DNA of 36,361 nt from Homoserinimonas sp. OAct 916. Its GTDB lineage: Bacteria > Actinomycetota > Actinomycetes > Actinomycetales > Microbacteriaceae. The translations under genes and the position numbers were made by a program. This document shows, piece after piece, positions 20,160-28,056 of the stretch. Location of the stretch: contig NZ_QJHB01000016.1 in assembly GCF_003260275.1 (NCBI RefSeq), positions 1 to 36,361 on the forward strand, written 5' to 3'. Positions within the stretch are counted from its first letter, which is position 1; every line of letters starts with the position of its first letter. The notes beneath the pieces are model-generated. The model did not search any database and was not told the origin of the DNA. It saw only the letters and a list, made by a program, of their open reading frames with translations.

Positions 20160-20232
20160 GGCCCCATCGTCTAGTGGCCTAGGACGTCGCCCTTTCACGG
20201 CGGTAACACGGGTTCGAATCCCGTTGGGGTCA
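20160..20232 (+). tRNA. tRNA-Glu (TTC)
   Basis: A full cloverleaf. The 7-bp acceptor is GGCCCCA with TGGGGTC, the anticodon loop CTTTCAC has anticodon TTC, and the T-arm is ACGGG-TTCGAAT-CCCGT. The discriminator base is A. CCA is not encoded. Confidence 0.96.
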
Positions 20233-20290
20233 CTGAGACACAGAAAATATCGGTACAGTTATACAGCACAATTAAATAGGTCTCACACGA

Positions 20291-20364
20291 GGCCCTGTAG
20301 CGCAGTTGGTTAGCGCGCCGCCCTGTCACGGCGGAGGTCGCCGGTTCAAGTCCGGTCAGGGTCG
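20291..20364 (+). tRNA. tRNA-Asp (GTC)
   Basis: A full cloverleaf. The acceptor is GGCCCTG with CAGGGTC and discriminator G. The anticodon loop CTGTCAC has anticodon GTC between CCGCC and GGCGG. The T-loop is TTCAAGT. CCA is not encoded. It is followed directly by an intrinsic terminator. Confidence 0.96.
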
Positions 20365-20374
20365 CAAGGTACGA

Positions 20375-20399
20375 AGCCCTTCCGAAAGGAGGGGTTTTT
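20375..20399 (+). terminator. Intrinsic terminator after tRNA-Asp
   Basis: A 7-bp GC-rich stem (20377-20383 with 20388-20394, one G-U pair) with a GAAA tetraloop is followed by five T residues (20395-20399). It ends the Glu-Asp transcript, so tRNA-Phe is probably transcribed from its own promoter or by readthrough. Confidence 0.88.
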
Positions 20400-20423
20400 G
20401 CCTAGTAGCCCACTGAGGCTGCT

Positions 20424-20496
20424 GGCTCTGTAGCTCAGTTGGTAGAGCGTTCGACTGAAAATCGAAAGGTCACCGGATCGATGCCGGTCGGAGCCA
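20424..20496 (+). tRNA. tRNA-Phe (GAA), integration target
   Basis: A full cloverleaf. The acceptor is GGCTCTG with CGGAGCC and discriminator A. The anticodon loop CTGAAAA has anticodon GAA between TTCGA and TCGAA. The T-loop is ATCGATG, with A where T54 is nearly universal. The 3' part from 20453 onward is repeated exactly at 33767-33811, so the 3' half of this gene was supplied by the integrated element's attP while the 5' half is the original host sequence. The integrated copy remains a complete, plausible functional tRNA. Confidence 0.95.
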
Positions 20497-20497
20497 C
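20453..20497 (+). repeat. attL: 45-bp direct repeat within tRNA-Phe
   Basis: Identical over 45 bp to 33767-33811. It runs from the anticodon stem through the end of the tRNA plus one base, as is usual for tyrosine integrases that cross over at the anticodon loop. Confidence 0.95.
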
Positions 20498-20499
20498 TG

Positions 20500-20531
20500 A
20501 ACCCCCGCCTAGCTTCTACATGGTGGGGGTT
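20500..20531 (+). terminator. Element-borne terminator restoring the end of tRNA-Phe
   Basis: A 10-bp stem (20500-20509 with 20522-20531, one G-T pair) and a 12-base loop TAGCTTCTACAT. The downstream T-tract is weak and interrupted. The loop and the two flanking pairs on each side match the hairpin beyond attR (33813-33846), while most of the stem differs in sequence but still pairs. This is the copy brought by the element. Confidence 0.75.
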
Positions 20532-20612
20532 CTTACGTTTTCCCTGATCATGTCCGAGATCTGAGCCGCTTCGCACTCGCTGAGCCGGTCACCACCGAGG
20601 CGCTGCCGGCAC

Positions 20613-21788
20613 CTATAACTGGGGCACGTCGCGAGTCCGTGCCATATTTGTGCCATAACGGTGGTCACCCGTGAGGCTGTCGAACACCGCACCTGCGCGC
20701 TTGGCGACGCCCTCGCGAGCGCGGGAGTAGCGCTCGGTGATCTGGAGGCTGGAGTGCCCGAGCACCGCCTGCACGTCGGGCGCCGATGCGCCGCCGTCGA
20801 ACAGGATGGTGGCGAAGGTGTGGCGCAGGTCGTGCACCCGGAGATCGGGGCGTGCGAGAGCCGCCCTGATCGAGCCCCAGTCCACCGCACGCCGGAAGTT
20901 CGCAGCGACGAGCCGGCCGCCGTTCGGCCCGGCGAACAGCAGGTCGTCGGGCCGCTTGCCCTTCATCGCCGCCCGCACATGCGGGAGGAGTGCCTTGACG
21001 ATGGGCACCTGTCGCTCCTTGTGGCTCTTCGGGCTCTGCTCGATGAGTTCGCCGTGCAGGCCCGGGGAAAAACTGCGGCTGACCCGCAGCACCCCGCGTT
21101 TCAGGTCCGCGTCGCGTACCCGGATCGCGGTCGCCTCCCCCGCCCGCATCCCGGTGAACACGAGCGCGGCCGCGTAACGCCGGTATACGCCCGTCGGGAT
21201 CAGTTCTAGCATCGCGGTCACCTGCTGCATGGTGAGGGCCCGCGAGGTGGGAGAGGTGGAAACATCCTGATTTGGACGCTTGATTTCACGCGCCGGGTTG
21301 TAGTCGATGATCCGTGCCCGGCGTGCCGCGTCCAGCAGGCGGCTGATCAAGGCGAGGGAGTCCACCTTGGTCGATGGTGAGCAGTCCCACTCGACCATTG
21401 CCGTTTCGATGAGCGGGGACGTGATCGCTTCAAGCTTCACATGCCCGAGCGTCGGCCCGACCCGCCGGCGCCAGGCCACGGCGTAGGCCCGCGCCGTGCC
21501 CGGACGCACCGAGGCCTCGATTGCCGACCAGTGCCGCTCGTGCCACTGGACAAGGGTCATTGCCCCGTTCGGGTTCTTCCCGGCAACCGCTTTAGCGAGC
21601 TCCTTTTTTGCTTCGGCCAGCGAGCGGAATGTGCGAGTACGCTCTGTCCAGTTCCGGTACAGATCCGGTACCAGCACTCGGATCTGATATCGCTGCCGAT
21701 CCGCGCGCCACCGGATGCCCTCGGGGAGGGGCCTACCGGTGTGCGGGTCTAGGCGCAGCGGGGAGTCTTTCGATGGGCGGCCGGCCAT
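20613..21788 (-). CDS. Site-specific tyrosine recombinase (integrase)
   Basis: Catalyses integration and excision at tRNA-Phe. The 391-residue protein has an N-terminal arm-binding region (about residues 20-75), a SAM-like core-binding domain (about 75-180) and the catalytic domain. The catalytic residues are Arg215 in FTGMRAGEA, His319 and Arg322 in VHDLRHTFA, His345 in LGHSSLQ and the nucleophile Tyr354 in ITERYSRA. ATG 21788 is chosen because it overlaps the excisionase stop (TGATG); the frame extends further upstream only as antisense-like sequence within that gene. The 3' end of the gene carries one of the putative arm-type repeats and points toward attL. Confidence 0.96.
   Translation of the reverse strand: MAGRPSKDSPLRLDPHTGRPLPEGIRWRADRQRYQIRVLVPDLYRNWTERTRTFRSLAEAKKELAKAVAGKNPNGAMTLVQWHERHWSAIEASVRPGTARAYAVAWRRRVGPTLGHVKLEAITSPLIETAMVEWDCSPSTKVDSLALISRLLDAARRARIIDYNPAREIKRPNQDVSTSPTSRALTMQQVTAMLELIPTGVYRRYAAALVFTGMRAGEATAIRVRDADLKRGVLRVSRSFSPGLHGELIEQSPKSHKERQVPIVKALLPHVRAAMKGKRPDDLLFAGPNGGRLVAANFRRAVDWGSIRAALARPDLRVHDLRHTFATILFDGGASAPDVQAVLGHSSLQITERYSRAREGVAKRAGAVFDSLTGDHRYGTNMARTRDVPQL
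20639..20657 (+). repeat. Putative integrase arm-type site (attL side)
   Basis: GTGCCATATTTGTGCCATA is an 8-bp unit, GTGCCATA, repeated with a 3-base spacer, giving an 11-bp (one helical turn) period. The whole 19 bp recurs exactly at 33646-33664 near attR. It lies inside the last codons of the integrase gene, 142 bases from the attL repeat. Confidence 0.6.
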
Positions 21789-21985
21789 CACCGTCTCGTT
21801 CCACCGACCCCGAGGAATTCCTCGATGGTGTCCGCACGCCAGAGCTTGTGCTTGCCGACCTCGGCGTCCGGCTCGGGGATGAGCCCCTCGCGTCGCAGCT
21901 TGTCGAACGTGGGTAGCGGTACTCGGCATCGGGCGGCGGCCTCGGCGCGCGTGAGATAGTCCGTCTGAGTCGTTGCCTCGGCCAT
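21788..21985 (-). CDS. Excisionase / MerR-type HTH DNA-binding protein
   Basis: A 65-residue protein with a winged-helix AlpA/excisionase pattern: LTRAEAAARCRVPLPTFDKLRREGLIPEPD followed by KLWRADTIEEFL (here split descriptively; the motif spans about residues 11-58). Such proteins bind near att sites and direct the integrase toward excision. The stop codon overlaps the integrase start by one base, so the two are co-translated from a promoter in the 21986-22096 spacer. Confidence 0.85.
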   Translation of the reverse strand: MAEATTQTDYLTRAEAAARCRVPLPTFDKLRREGLIPEPDAEVGKHKLWRADTIEEFLGVGGTRR

Positions 21986-22033
21986 GCCTTACCTCTCATC
22001 GGAGCGGTTGAACACTCACCGCAACTAGCGTTC

Positions 22034-22089
22034 TTGCGATTACATGCAATTAGAACACGTGCAACATGTAATCGCAACTACATGATGTA
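22034..22089. promoter_or_regulatory. Divergent operator region between xis-int and HTH gene
   Basis: A perfect 13-bp inverted repeat, TTGCGATTACATG at 22034-22046 and its complement at 22065-22077, is separated by 18 bp. Adjacent is a third site, TACAT-G-ATGTA (22079-22089), a small palindrome sharing the TACAT half-site. The region is AT-rich and lies between the divergent starts at 21985 (-) and 22097 (+). The architecture fits a switch controlling integration genes and the opposite gene. The binding protein is not known; the excisionase and the 236-residue protein are the candidates. Confidence 0.65.
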
Positions 22090-22096
22090 AGGCTCT

Positions 22097-22807
22097 ATGT
22101 CCGATACACTCGTGCGCATGGCACTTCCGACGCCCACTCCCTGGGATCAAGCCGCAGACGGCGTGCTCACCCGGGGCGACCTGCCCACTGGCTGGCACCT
22201 CGCTGCCCGCTTTCCCGGCGAGCGAGCCGACGACGTCAGCGACGAAATTGACCGCATCCTCGGCTACGACGACCAAATGTCTGAGGGCGACCCTGGAGAG
22301 AGCGAAACCGCAGACGGGCGCTGGCGCTACATCGAACACGAGGCCACCGCAACGCGCGTGATGATCCGCCTGCAACGACAGCTGTATGCCACTCCCGACG
22401 AGGTCCGCATCACCGGTGTGATCTATCTGCCGTGGCGACCGGGCGACCCGATCACCAGCCACCTGCTGCGAGAGCTCCCAACCGCGAAGATCGAGGCCGC
22501 AATCAACAAACGCCTGTTCGCCGTGAAGCGCGTCGCCACCATGATGGGAAACAAGATCGTTCTCCCGAGCGGGCGCAAGATCAGCGACCACGATCTATTG
22601 AAGCCGCTCGGCAACCCTAAACAGGTGCCCGACTTCTACGAACTCGTTGCTCTTCAACATGGCAAACTCTCCGGCCAAGGTGACGGGAACCCCTCCGCAA
22701 CGATGGCAGAAATCAGTGGTGTTGCCCTCAGCACCGCGCAGGGTTGGGTTGCCAAGGCCCGCCGCCGCGGGCTGCTCCCTCCTGGCCGCCGTGGGCGTGC
22801 GGGGTAG
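22097..22807 (+). CDS. Element-encoded protein with C-terminal HTH-like region
   Basis: A 236-residue protein. The N-terminal two-thirds is acidic and of no family I recognise. The C-terminal segment from about residue 175 (FYELVALQHGKLSGQG, then ATMAEISGVALSTAQGWVAK) looks like a helix-turn-helix ending in a basic Arg-rich tail. ATG 22097 is chosen because TAAGG lies upstream at suitable spacing; ATG 22118 is an alternative. Proteins ending in this style are common next to integrase genes of actinobacterial integrative elements. Its placement across a palindromic operator from xis-int suggests a regulator; that is inference. Confidence 0.75.
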   Translation: MSDTLVRMALPTPTPWDQAADGVLTRGDLPTGWHLAARFPGERADDVSDEIDRILGYDDQMSEGDPGESETADGRWRYIEHEATATRVMIRLQRQLYATPDEVRITGVIYLPWRPGDPITSHLLRELPTAKIEAAINKRLFAVKRVATMMGNKIVLPSGRKISDHDLLKPLGNPKQVPDFYELVALQHGKLSGQGDGNPSATMAEISGVALSTAQGWVAKARRRGLLPPGRRGRAG

Positions 22808-23438
22808 ATCGCTCACTTTCGTCGGTTCCCCTCCGTTTCGACTCGACCGAACGTCGGCTGAACGGCTGCGTTCAACGGGGCGGCATTCAAACTGCCCAGC
22901 GCCTGGGAGCGCGCAGCATCCCGGAAGCTCGTTTGGCGAATTGAATCAAAGATCTCGAGTGGTTGGTCCGTGGGTAAAAGGGATCAGAACTCGCGGATCT
23001 GCAGTGCTGGCAGCACATATCAGCACGTGAGACCTGCAGTGCTTCCCTCTCGGAGCTGCAAACTCACTTCGATAGTGGTCGGGTTTCGGTCACCTTTTCA
23101 GCCGGAACGTGGTTTCCAGCGACCGCCACCTCGTGCACTTGACGCGCGTTCATCGGGCCCAATCTCGGGCGACCTAACTGGAAATCGACAGTGCCGCAGT
23201 GCGGCGGGGCCGCGCGGTCGTGGGTGAGTTCCCGTTCGCCGACCGGCTTGCGGATACCCACAAAAGGACGGATGTGCTCCGCCACTAGCAGGGCCTCCGA
23301 TAACCCAACGTGCGCAGGTGGCGTAGGGGTATGCCCACCGTCGCGAACCCCAGAATGAGACGATGAGACTGCGGTTGCACATGACTTGGGTAGAGAGCCC
23401 GTACTGCCGCCCGACGAGTCACGGAGAAGAAACTGACA
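22808..23438. other. 631-base gap without a recognisable gene
   Basis: No convincing coding region. A minus-strand frame covering about 23064-23350 gives a protein-like but unrecognised translation and may be a decayed remnant. At 22999-23043 there are two direct copies of CTGCAGTGCT 35 bases apart, and between them a palindrome, GTGCTG-G-CAGCAC (23004-23016), with a further CAGCAC half-site at about 23021. These could be regulatory sites for the downstream sigma factor operon. Confidence 0.4.
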
Positions 23439-24014
23439 ATGAAGCCTGAAAGGCCACCCGCAGTTGAGCCTGCGGAAGGTGATCTTCTGGCGAGCATGTT
23501 CTCGGGTCACACCGACGCGTTACGATCGGTCTTTCAGTTGCACCAGCGGGCCGTGTATTTCACGGCGTTCAATGTGTTGCATTCTCGACACGATGCGGAA
23601 GAGATCATGCAGGATGCCTTCCTGCTGCTGTGGAAGAAACATGCCACCATCGCCCTGGTCGGTGGGTCCACCCTGCCTTGGTTGGTCACCACTTCGCGGT
23701 ATCTGGCTCTGAACCGGCGCCGGGCCCGTGACCGTGAGCGCACACACGTCGCTGCGAGCGTGGGCGAAGTGATCGAGGTTGCGCCGTCACCGGAGGCGTT
23801 GGCGGAGACTTCCGACACTCTGCGCAGCATTGACGAAGTGGTCAGAGCGTTGCCCGAGCTCGACCAGAAGGTCTTTCACCTATGCCTGTTGGAGTCGATC
23901 AGCTATGAGCAGGCGGCCCGCAGACTCGGCCTGACCCACGGTTCGGTGCGCAACCGGCTCGCACGATTGCGTGTGCGGCTCCGCTCCGAACTGCACCATC
24001 TGAAAGGAACGTGA
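23439..24014 (+). CDS. ECF-type RNA polymerase sigma factor
   Basis: A 191-residue sigma-70 family protein of the extracytoplasmic-function type. Sigma region 2 covers about residues 28-95 (FNVLHSRHDAEEIMQDAFLLLWKK is the region 2 helix). Sigma region 4 is about residues 130-185, with ISYEQAARRLGLTHGSVRNRLARLR as its helix-turn-helix. It directs transcription of a small regulon, usually including its own operon. The start ATG has GGAG upstream. It is followed five bases later by a membrane-anchored partner, the usual sigma/anti-sigma layout. Cargo of the mobile element. Confidence 0.92.
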   Translation: MKPERPPAVEPAEGDLLASMFSGHTDALRSVFQLHQRAVYFTAFNVLHSRHDAEEIMQDAFLLLWKKHATIALVGGSTLPWLVTTSRYLALNRRRARDRERTHVAASVGEVIEVAPSPEALAETSDTLRSIDEVVRALPELDQKVFHLCLLESISYEQAARRLGLTHGSVRNRLARLRVRLRSELHHLKGT

Positions 24015-24018
24015 TTGC

Positions 24019-24900
24019 ATGAGCCGCACTTCTGACGTGCCGGGTGCTGACGATTTCAGTCGCCTGGAAGATCGACTTCTGGCCCAGGTCGCTTCGGATG
24101 CCGCAGCCCGCCGCCGTTCCCTCCGCCTCGTGGCGATCGCATCGGCCGGAGTGTTGGTGCTCGCCGGCGCGGGAGTCGTCTGGGCGGTCACGCCCACACC
24201 ATCCTCGACCATCGCCGGGCCAACCGCTCCATCCACGGTACCGTCGACAACTCCACCAGGAGCAGCCGATGAGGAGCCGGGCTCAGACAATTACCGCTCA
24301 GCATTCGGCACCGCCGATGCTCTTGAAGTGCTCCCGGGAGAAACATTGACCGACTGGGTCACCTACCTCGACCGTGTGGTGAGCGCCAAGGTCACCACCA
24401 TCTCCCGAGGAGAACTCGCTCCCGAAGAAGTGGAAGCAGGCGAAGGCCTGGAGATCCGCAACGTCACCCTCCAGATCACCGACACCCTTTGGAAGTCCGA
24501 GCAAGCTCACGACATCGGGGAGACCGTCACCATCGCATCCGGCGGCTGGCTCGTCGGCCAGAACCTGGACGATCGTCGCCTGATTCTTACCGGGGCGGTC
24601 CAACTGGAAATGGATCACTCCTATCTGCTCCCGCTCTTTTATGACGAGTCGTTCGATCCGGCCTGGCAGGGCCTCTCCAACACGGCAATCCTCCCCTTCG
24701 ATTACGGTGTCATCGGGCAAGGCGAGGTGTTTGCCGGGGAACGCGGCCACGCGGCGCGCTCAACGGAGGCCACGCGAGCACTCTGGGGGCTGGACCGTGC
24801 GGCGGTCGTCAACACACTCGCCGCGACGAAACCCAACCCGGCTGCGGCGGAGTACGCCCACCTCCCACCGGTCCAGCGGTACTGGGCCGTCGACGAGTAG
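24019..24900 (+). CDS. Single-pass membrane protein, putative anti-sigma partner
   Basis: A 293-residue protein: a short cytoplasmic N-terminus of about 37 residues, one transmembrane helix (about 38-57), a Ser/Thr/Pro linker (about 58-90) and a large extracytoplasmic domain of about 200 residues. The N-terminus lacks the HxxxCxxC zinc motif of ZAS anti-sigma factors and is short for a complete anti-sigma domain. The assignment therefore rests on its position four bases after the ECF sigma gene and on topology. The external domain (with RNVTLQITDTLWKSEQAHDIG) is not one I recognise. It could be a sensor, or a regulon product rather than an anti-sigma factor. Confidence 0.7.
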   Translation: MSRTSDVPGADDFSRLEDRLLAQVASDAAARRRSLRLVAIASAGVLVLAGAGVVWAVTPTPSSTIAGPTAPSTVPSTTPPGAADEEPGSDNYRSAFGTADALEVLPGETLTDWVTYLDRVVSAKVTTISRGELAPEEVEAGEGLEIRNVTLQITDTLWKSEQAHDIGETVTIASGGWLVGQNLDDRRLILTGAVQLEMDHSYLLPLFYDESFDPAWQGLSNTAILPFDYGVIGQGEVFAGERGHAARSTEATRALWGLDRAAVVNTLAATKPNPAAAEYAHLPPVQRYWAVDE

Positions 24901-25101
24901 ACGCATCGTGCGACTACTCCAACAAGACCCCCAAGAGCGACATCAGCCGCAGCTACTCACTCCGACGAACCCGGTAGGGAACAAGTCAGGGCTCTCTCGG
25001 GAGTTGGTGCAATGCACGATCGGCTTGCGAAAACCAATCGAGCGTATGACTCCCGGTCTTGCCGCGACGACCCATGTGCGAGCAGAGCAGTAGGTCAATT
25101 G

Positions 25102-25428
25102 GTGAACTTTAACCAATACGATCATTTCCAGGTGAATGAGGAATGGGGGAAGGCATTGGTCAAGCGTGTTCTATTGGGCGCCGCGATCGCAGCAGGTGTC
25201 GGGCTCTGCACCGTGGTTGTCCTCACGGTGATCTCGGGGGTGCAATACCGGCTCGCCGAGGATCAAGGGCTGGACCCCGGCTATGCACCCACTTGGATTG
25301 TGGCCGGAACCAATCTGGGACTGTTGATCTTCGCTCTTGGAGCGTTGGGCGCGCTCGTGGTAGGTATCATCGCTCTGCTGCAGCGTCGCCGATTGAGTCG
25401 ACCCCGAGCAGACCGCCCGACCAAATGA
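25102..25428 (+). CDS. Small two-helix membrane protein
   Basis: About 108 residues from GTG 25102. There are two strong transmembrane helices (about residues 21-46 and 66-90) with a short extracytoplasmic loop (YRLAEDQGLDPGYAP) and a basic C-terminus. Upstream ATG 25012 would add a polar segment that looks non-coding; GTG 25132 is another possible start. There is no recognised family. It follows the sigma/partner pair in the same direction after a 200-base gap. Confidence 0.6.
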   Translation: MNFNQYDHFQVNEEWGKALVKRVLLGAAIAAGVGLCTVVVLTVISGVQYRLAEDQGLDPGYAPTWIVAGTNLGLLIFALGALGALVVGIIALLQRRRLSRPRADRPTK

Positions 25429-25907
25429 TTGACGTGATCTCCCCGGGAGCAAGAAGAATAGTTCATCTTTGCTGCCCAATCGAAGCTAGGTGCGCCATTT
25501 CCATCACCGTTTGCGCCTCCATGCAACCTGGTCGGTGATCGGCAGAGCGGGAAGGCCACTCCCCGGGCCGTGACTGCGCGCACCAGCAGTCACCGTTTGG
25601 CCGCACCCATAGGTTCCCGTATCACTGCAACGAGTCGACCTCACCGCGGAGGCACTGCCCAAAAATAGTCGGGATCCGTCCAACGGTCGATCTCATGCCC
25701 GACGGCGGCCGCTGGCGGATCCTTCACCGGCGCGACGCATGCCGGCCGCCGTGGTCACAACCGGAATCCGTCAACTTCCCAACCTCATGGGCAGAGGTTT
25801 AATGAAATGGAAATTTGGCGCTGCGCCGGTCGAAGATCCCAAAACTGGTCAGCTACGATAATGAACCAATTGCACATTTGCACGTTTCTAGTTGAGCAGG
25901 AGAAGCA
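25429..25907. other. 479-base gap, promoter region for the first small membrane paralogue
   Basis: No convincing gene. The last 60 bases hold a segment that is repeated in recognisable form upstream of the paralogue at 28205. It includes a -10-like GATAAT at 25857-25862 and an AGGAG ribosome-binding site at about 25899, so the promoter was duplicated with the gene. The rest shows nothing I can name. Confidence 0.45.
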
Positions 25908-26180
25908 ATGAACAAGTCGAAGCGGCGCAAACTCGCACTGGTTCTAATCATTGCGGGAATTCTACTGGTCCTGAGCCCATTGGTCCTGTACTGGTTCATC
26001 CACGGCGACTCTGATCGCTACCTCTGGATCATCAGCGGACCGGCCCCATTCAGCAGTTTCGGAAGCGGTCCCTTTCAACTCTTCATGTATGCCGGCCTGG
26101 TCGTGTTTGGTCTAGTTCTGGCCACTGCCGGAATCATCACTCACTTTCGCCAACGCATCGAACACGCAAGTCTCAGCTGA
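25908..26180 (+). CDS. Small membrane protein, paralogue A
   Basis: A 90-residue protein with two transmembrane helices (about residues 9-31 and 58-80) joined by an extracytoplasmic loop. The loop contains the conserved segments YWFIHGDSDRYLWIISGP and APFSSFGSGP. A 34-residue core from LSPLVLYW to FGSGP is identical to paralogue B at 28205, despite 12 synonymous codon differences that I counted. It has a good AGGAG ribosome-binding site. The family is not recognised. The invariant external loop suggests binding to a partner or ligand at the membrane surface. Confidence 0.8.
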   Translation: MNKSKRRKLALVLIIAGILLVLSPLVLYWFIHGDSDRYLWIISGPAPFSSFGSGPFQLFMYAGLVVFGLVLATAGIITHFRQRIEHASLS

Positions 26181-26276
26181 CGAGTAATGTCGCGCGCACC
26201 TGTTAGCACGCGGCCCAGCCGACGAATACCACACGTACGCGACCGGGATCTGCCCCGGTAGCGGATCCCTGATTGG

Positions 26277-26501
26277 TTGCACGTTGCGCGGGATTTTGAT
26301 GCGGTTCATCTCTCAGTCGACGGTTACCTGACGACGGCGGGGCGTGTAGTTTCTGTCGACGACGATCGGGCGACCGTTCTTGCCGGCTGGGATCCGGACA
26401 ACACTTGCTGGCTCCAGGATGTCAACCAAGTCGAGCCGGAGAGCGAGGTTTGGGAATACAACGAGGAAAAGGAGAGCTGGGAGCTGAGCACTGCTCAGTA
26501 G
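26277..26501 (+). CDS. Hypothetical small acidic protein
   Basis: An open frame of up to 74 residues from TTG 26277, with no better start before the upstream stop near 26259. The translation has a plausible small beta-barrel-like pattern (GRVVSVDDDRATVLAGW) and an acidic, Trp-rich C-terminus. No ribosome-binding site is evident, so this may be the remaining 3' part of a longer gene. Not recognised. Confidence 0.4.
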   Translation: MHVARDFDAVHLSVDGYLTTAGRVVSVDDDRATVLAGWDPDNTCWLQDVNQVEPESEVWEYNEEKESWELSTAQ

Positions 26502-26535
26502 AGGATCGCTCTAAGGAGCATCGTAGGCTGGTGCG

Positions 26536-26784
26536 ATGGACGAGCCGCCGAACTTGATGATGCCCGCTACCTACGACATTGTCTGGTCCGTGGTCGTTGT
26601 GCTTGTGATCGTGCTCGTGGCCACTTCTCTGATTTCAATCGCACGCAGTGCGAAGGGTCTTACCGCCAGTCAAGCTTTGGTCTGGGCCCTCTTGATCATA
26701 TTTGTGCCAATCATCGGGGCGGTGGCGTGGTTCGCAATCGGTCGCCGATCAACGAGCAATGGGAATCCGGACGCCGATCATTAG
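26536..26784 (+). CDS. PLDc_N-type small membrane protein
   Basis: An 82-residue protein with two transmembrane helices (about residues 16-38 and 47-66). The second reads WALLIIFVPIIGAVAWFAIG, the hallmark of the PLDc_N domain otherwise found at the N-terminus of cardiolipin synthases. Stand-alone PLDc_N proteins are common in actinobacteria and of unknown role. It follows the 74-residue frame by 34 bases; AAGGAG lies about 20 bases before the ATG, farther than usual. Confidence 0.78.
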   Translation: MDEPPNLMMPATYDIVWSVVVVLVIVLVATSLISIARSAKGLTASQALVWALLIIFVPIIGAVAWFAIGRRSTSNGNPDADH

Positions 26785-26991
26785 CGGATCCTGAAGCGGT
26801 CCGCAGCAGCTGACAAGACTCGGAGATAAACTTCACACACCAGCCCCCCGCATTGATTCCTTAACCGCATCGCAATACACCTCTCAAAGGGATCCGCTTT
26901 CGGAATGGGGAGGCGCCCCGCAGCACGTTCCCTTATGGGTACGGCAGTGCGTGCTGGTAGCCGTTGCTGTTCTGGTATACGTTTTCAGTCG

Positions 26992-28056
26992 ATGACTTAC
27001 ATTCGCCGGGCAGTGCTGGCCTCCATCGTTGTGGCGGTTACGGTGTTCGGTGTCACGGCATGTTCACCGGCGCCTTCGGACGACTCCTGGGTGTTGAGCC
27101 CGATCCGGTACGACAACCGAGCGAATGGTGATCCCGGCCCCAGGGAAATGATTGACACCCCTTACACGATGACGCTGATCGGCGACACTGCGGGCGGGTT
27201 CTGGGGAATATCCCTGGGCTCATACCTGCACATCGACGAGGCGGGTACTGCGGTGAGCCGGTTCAACCTCGCTGATGACGATCCCCATGGTTCGGTGGCC
27301 GCGGTTACCCCGACCACGCTCGTGATGGCCAGCGGTGTGCCGGGGTTGAGTAACAGCGGGAGCATCCTGCTGATCGATACCGAGTCGATGAGCTGGGAGG
27401 AGGTGCACCGCGACTCCCGGCAACTCGGTGACATCGCGACCACCGGAGGTACTGCGTACTTCGTCGCCTTCGACTGGGCCGAGGAAACCTTCACCGTCGA
27501 CACTGTGGCGCTTGAGCCCGGTGCGGAACCGGTCACGCTTTCGCCTGTATTCACCCGAACGTGGCCGGTCGCGCTCGATGTCGATCCGAGCGGTTCGATC
27601 TATCTCGCAACCGAAAATGAACGCATCGTACTGGCTGCGGACGGCAGGATTGAATCACGTCATCCGGTCGCGAGCGCCACCCCCGCCGTCTCCGTCAATC
27701 AGGCAGGCGACGTGGCGTGGTCGGGGCAGGACTCACCGTCGCCGACTGGGCCGACCCATGTTGCAGGCGGATCCGACGAGGCTCGGACGATCATTGACCG
27801 GCACATCGACTGTGTTTCGGATGACCCACGGCTGAAACCGGTGAGCGTCGGAGGCCGTCCGACGCTTGAGCACCCGGATCGGCTGACACTGATGATTGCC
27901 GAAGACACCATCACTTTGCCGTTTCTCTGCGCAGCGGCCGGATTCACGTGGATCAATGATCGCGAGCTTGTGGTGTCGGTAGGAAACGAGACCGGTGCCC
28001 CGCTGGTGCGGGTGACCCCGCCGGCGTTGCCTCAGGAGCCTGAGCCAAGTCGATGA
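26992..28056 (+). CDS. Putative lipoprotein with beta-propeller-like repeats
   Basis: A 354-residue protein from ATG 26992: basic N-terminus, hydrophobic stretch, then the lipobox V-T-A-C with Cys24, so a membrane-anchored lipoprotein. The mature part contains repeated strands with Asp/Gly turns (DPSGSIYLATENERIVLAADG and similar), suggesting a propeller-type fold, but no family is recognised. The open frame starts earlier at 26905, but the signal peptide decides for 26992. A TATACG -10-like element ends about 13 bases before the ATG, so a nearly leaderless transcript is possible. It lies between the two small membrane paralogues. Confidence 0.8.
   Translation: MTYIRRAVLASIVVAVTVFGVTACSPAPSDDSWVLSPIRYDNRANGDPGPREMIDTPYTMTLIGDTAGGFWGISLGSYLHIDEAGTAVSRFNLADDDPHGSVAAVTPTTLVMASGVPGLSNSGSILLIDTESMSWEEVHRDSRQLGDIATTGGTAYFVAFDWAEETFTVDTVALEPGAEPVTLSPVFTRTWPVALDVDPSGSIYLATENERIVLAADGRIESRHPVASATPAVSVNQAGDVAWSGQDSPSPTGPTHVAGGSDEARTIIDRHIDCVSDDPRLKPVSVGGRPTLEHPDRLTLMIAEDTITLPFLCAAAGFTWINDRELVVSVGNETGAPLVRVTPPALPQEPEPSR

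Noticed and set aside
23064-23510. Minus-strand ORF of 148 codons upstream of the sigma factor
   Set aside because: The translation is partly protein-like but matches nothing I know, overlaps the sigma factor start and lacks a ribosome-binding site; at most a decayed remnant.
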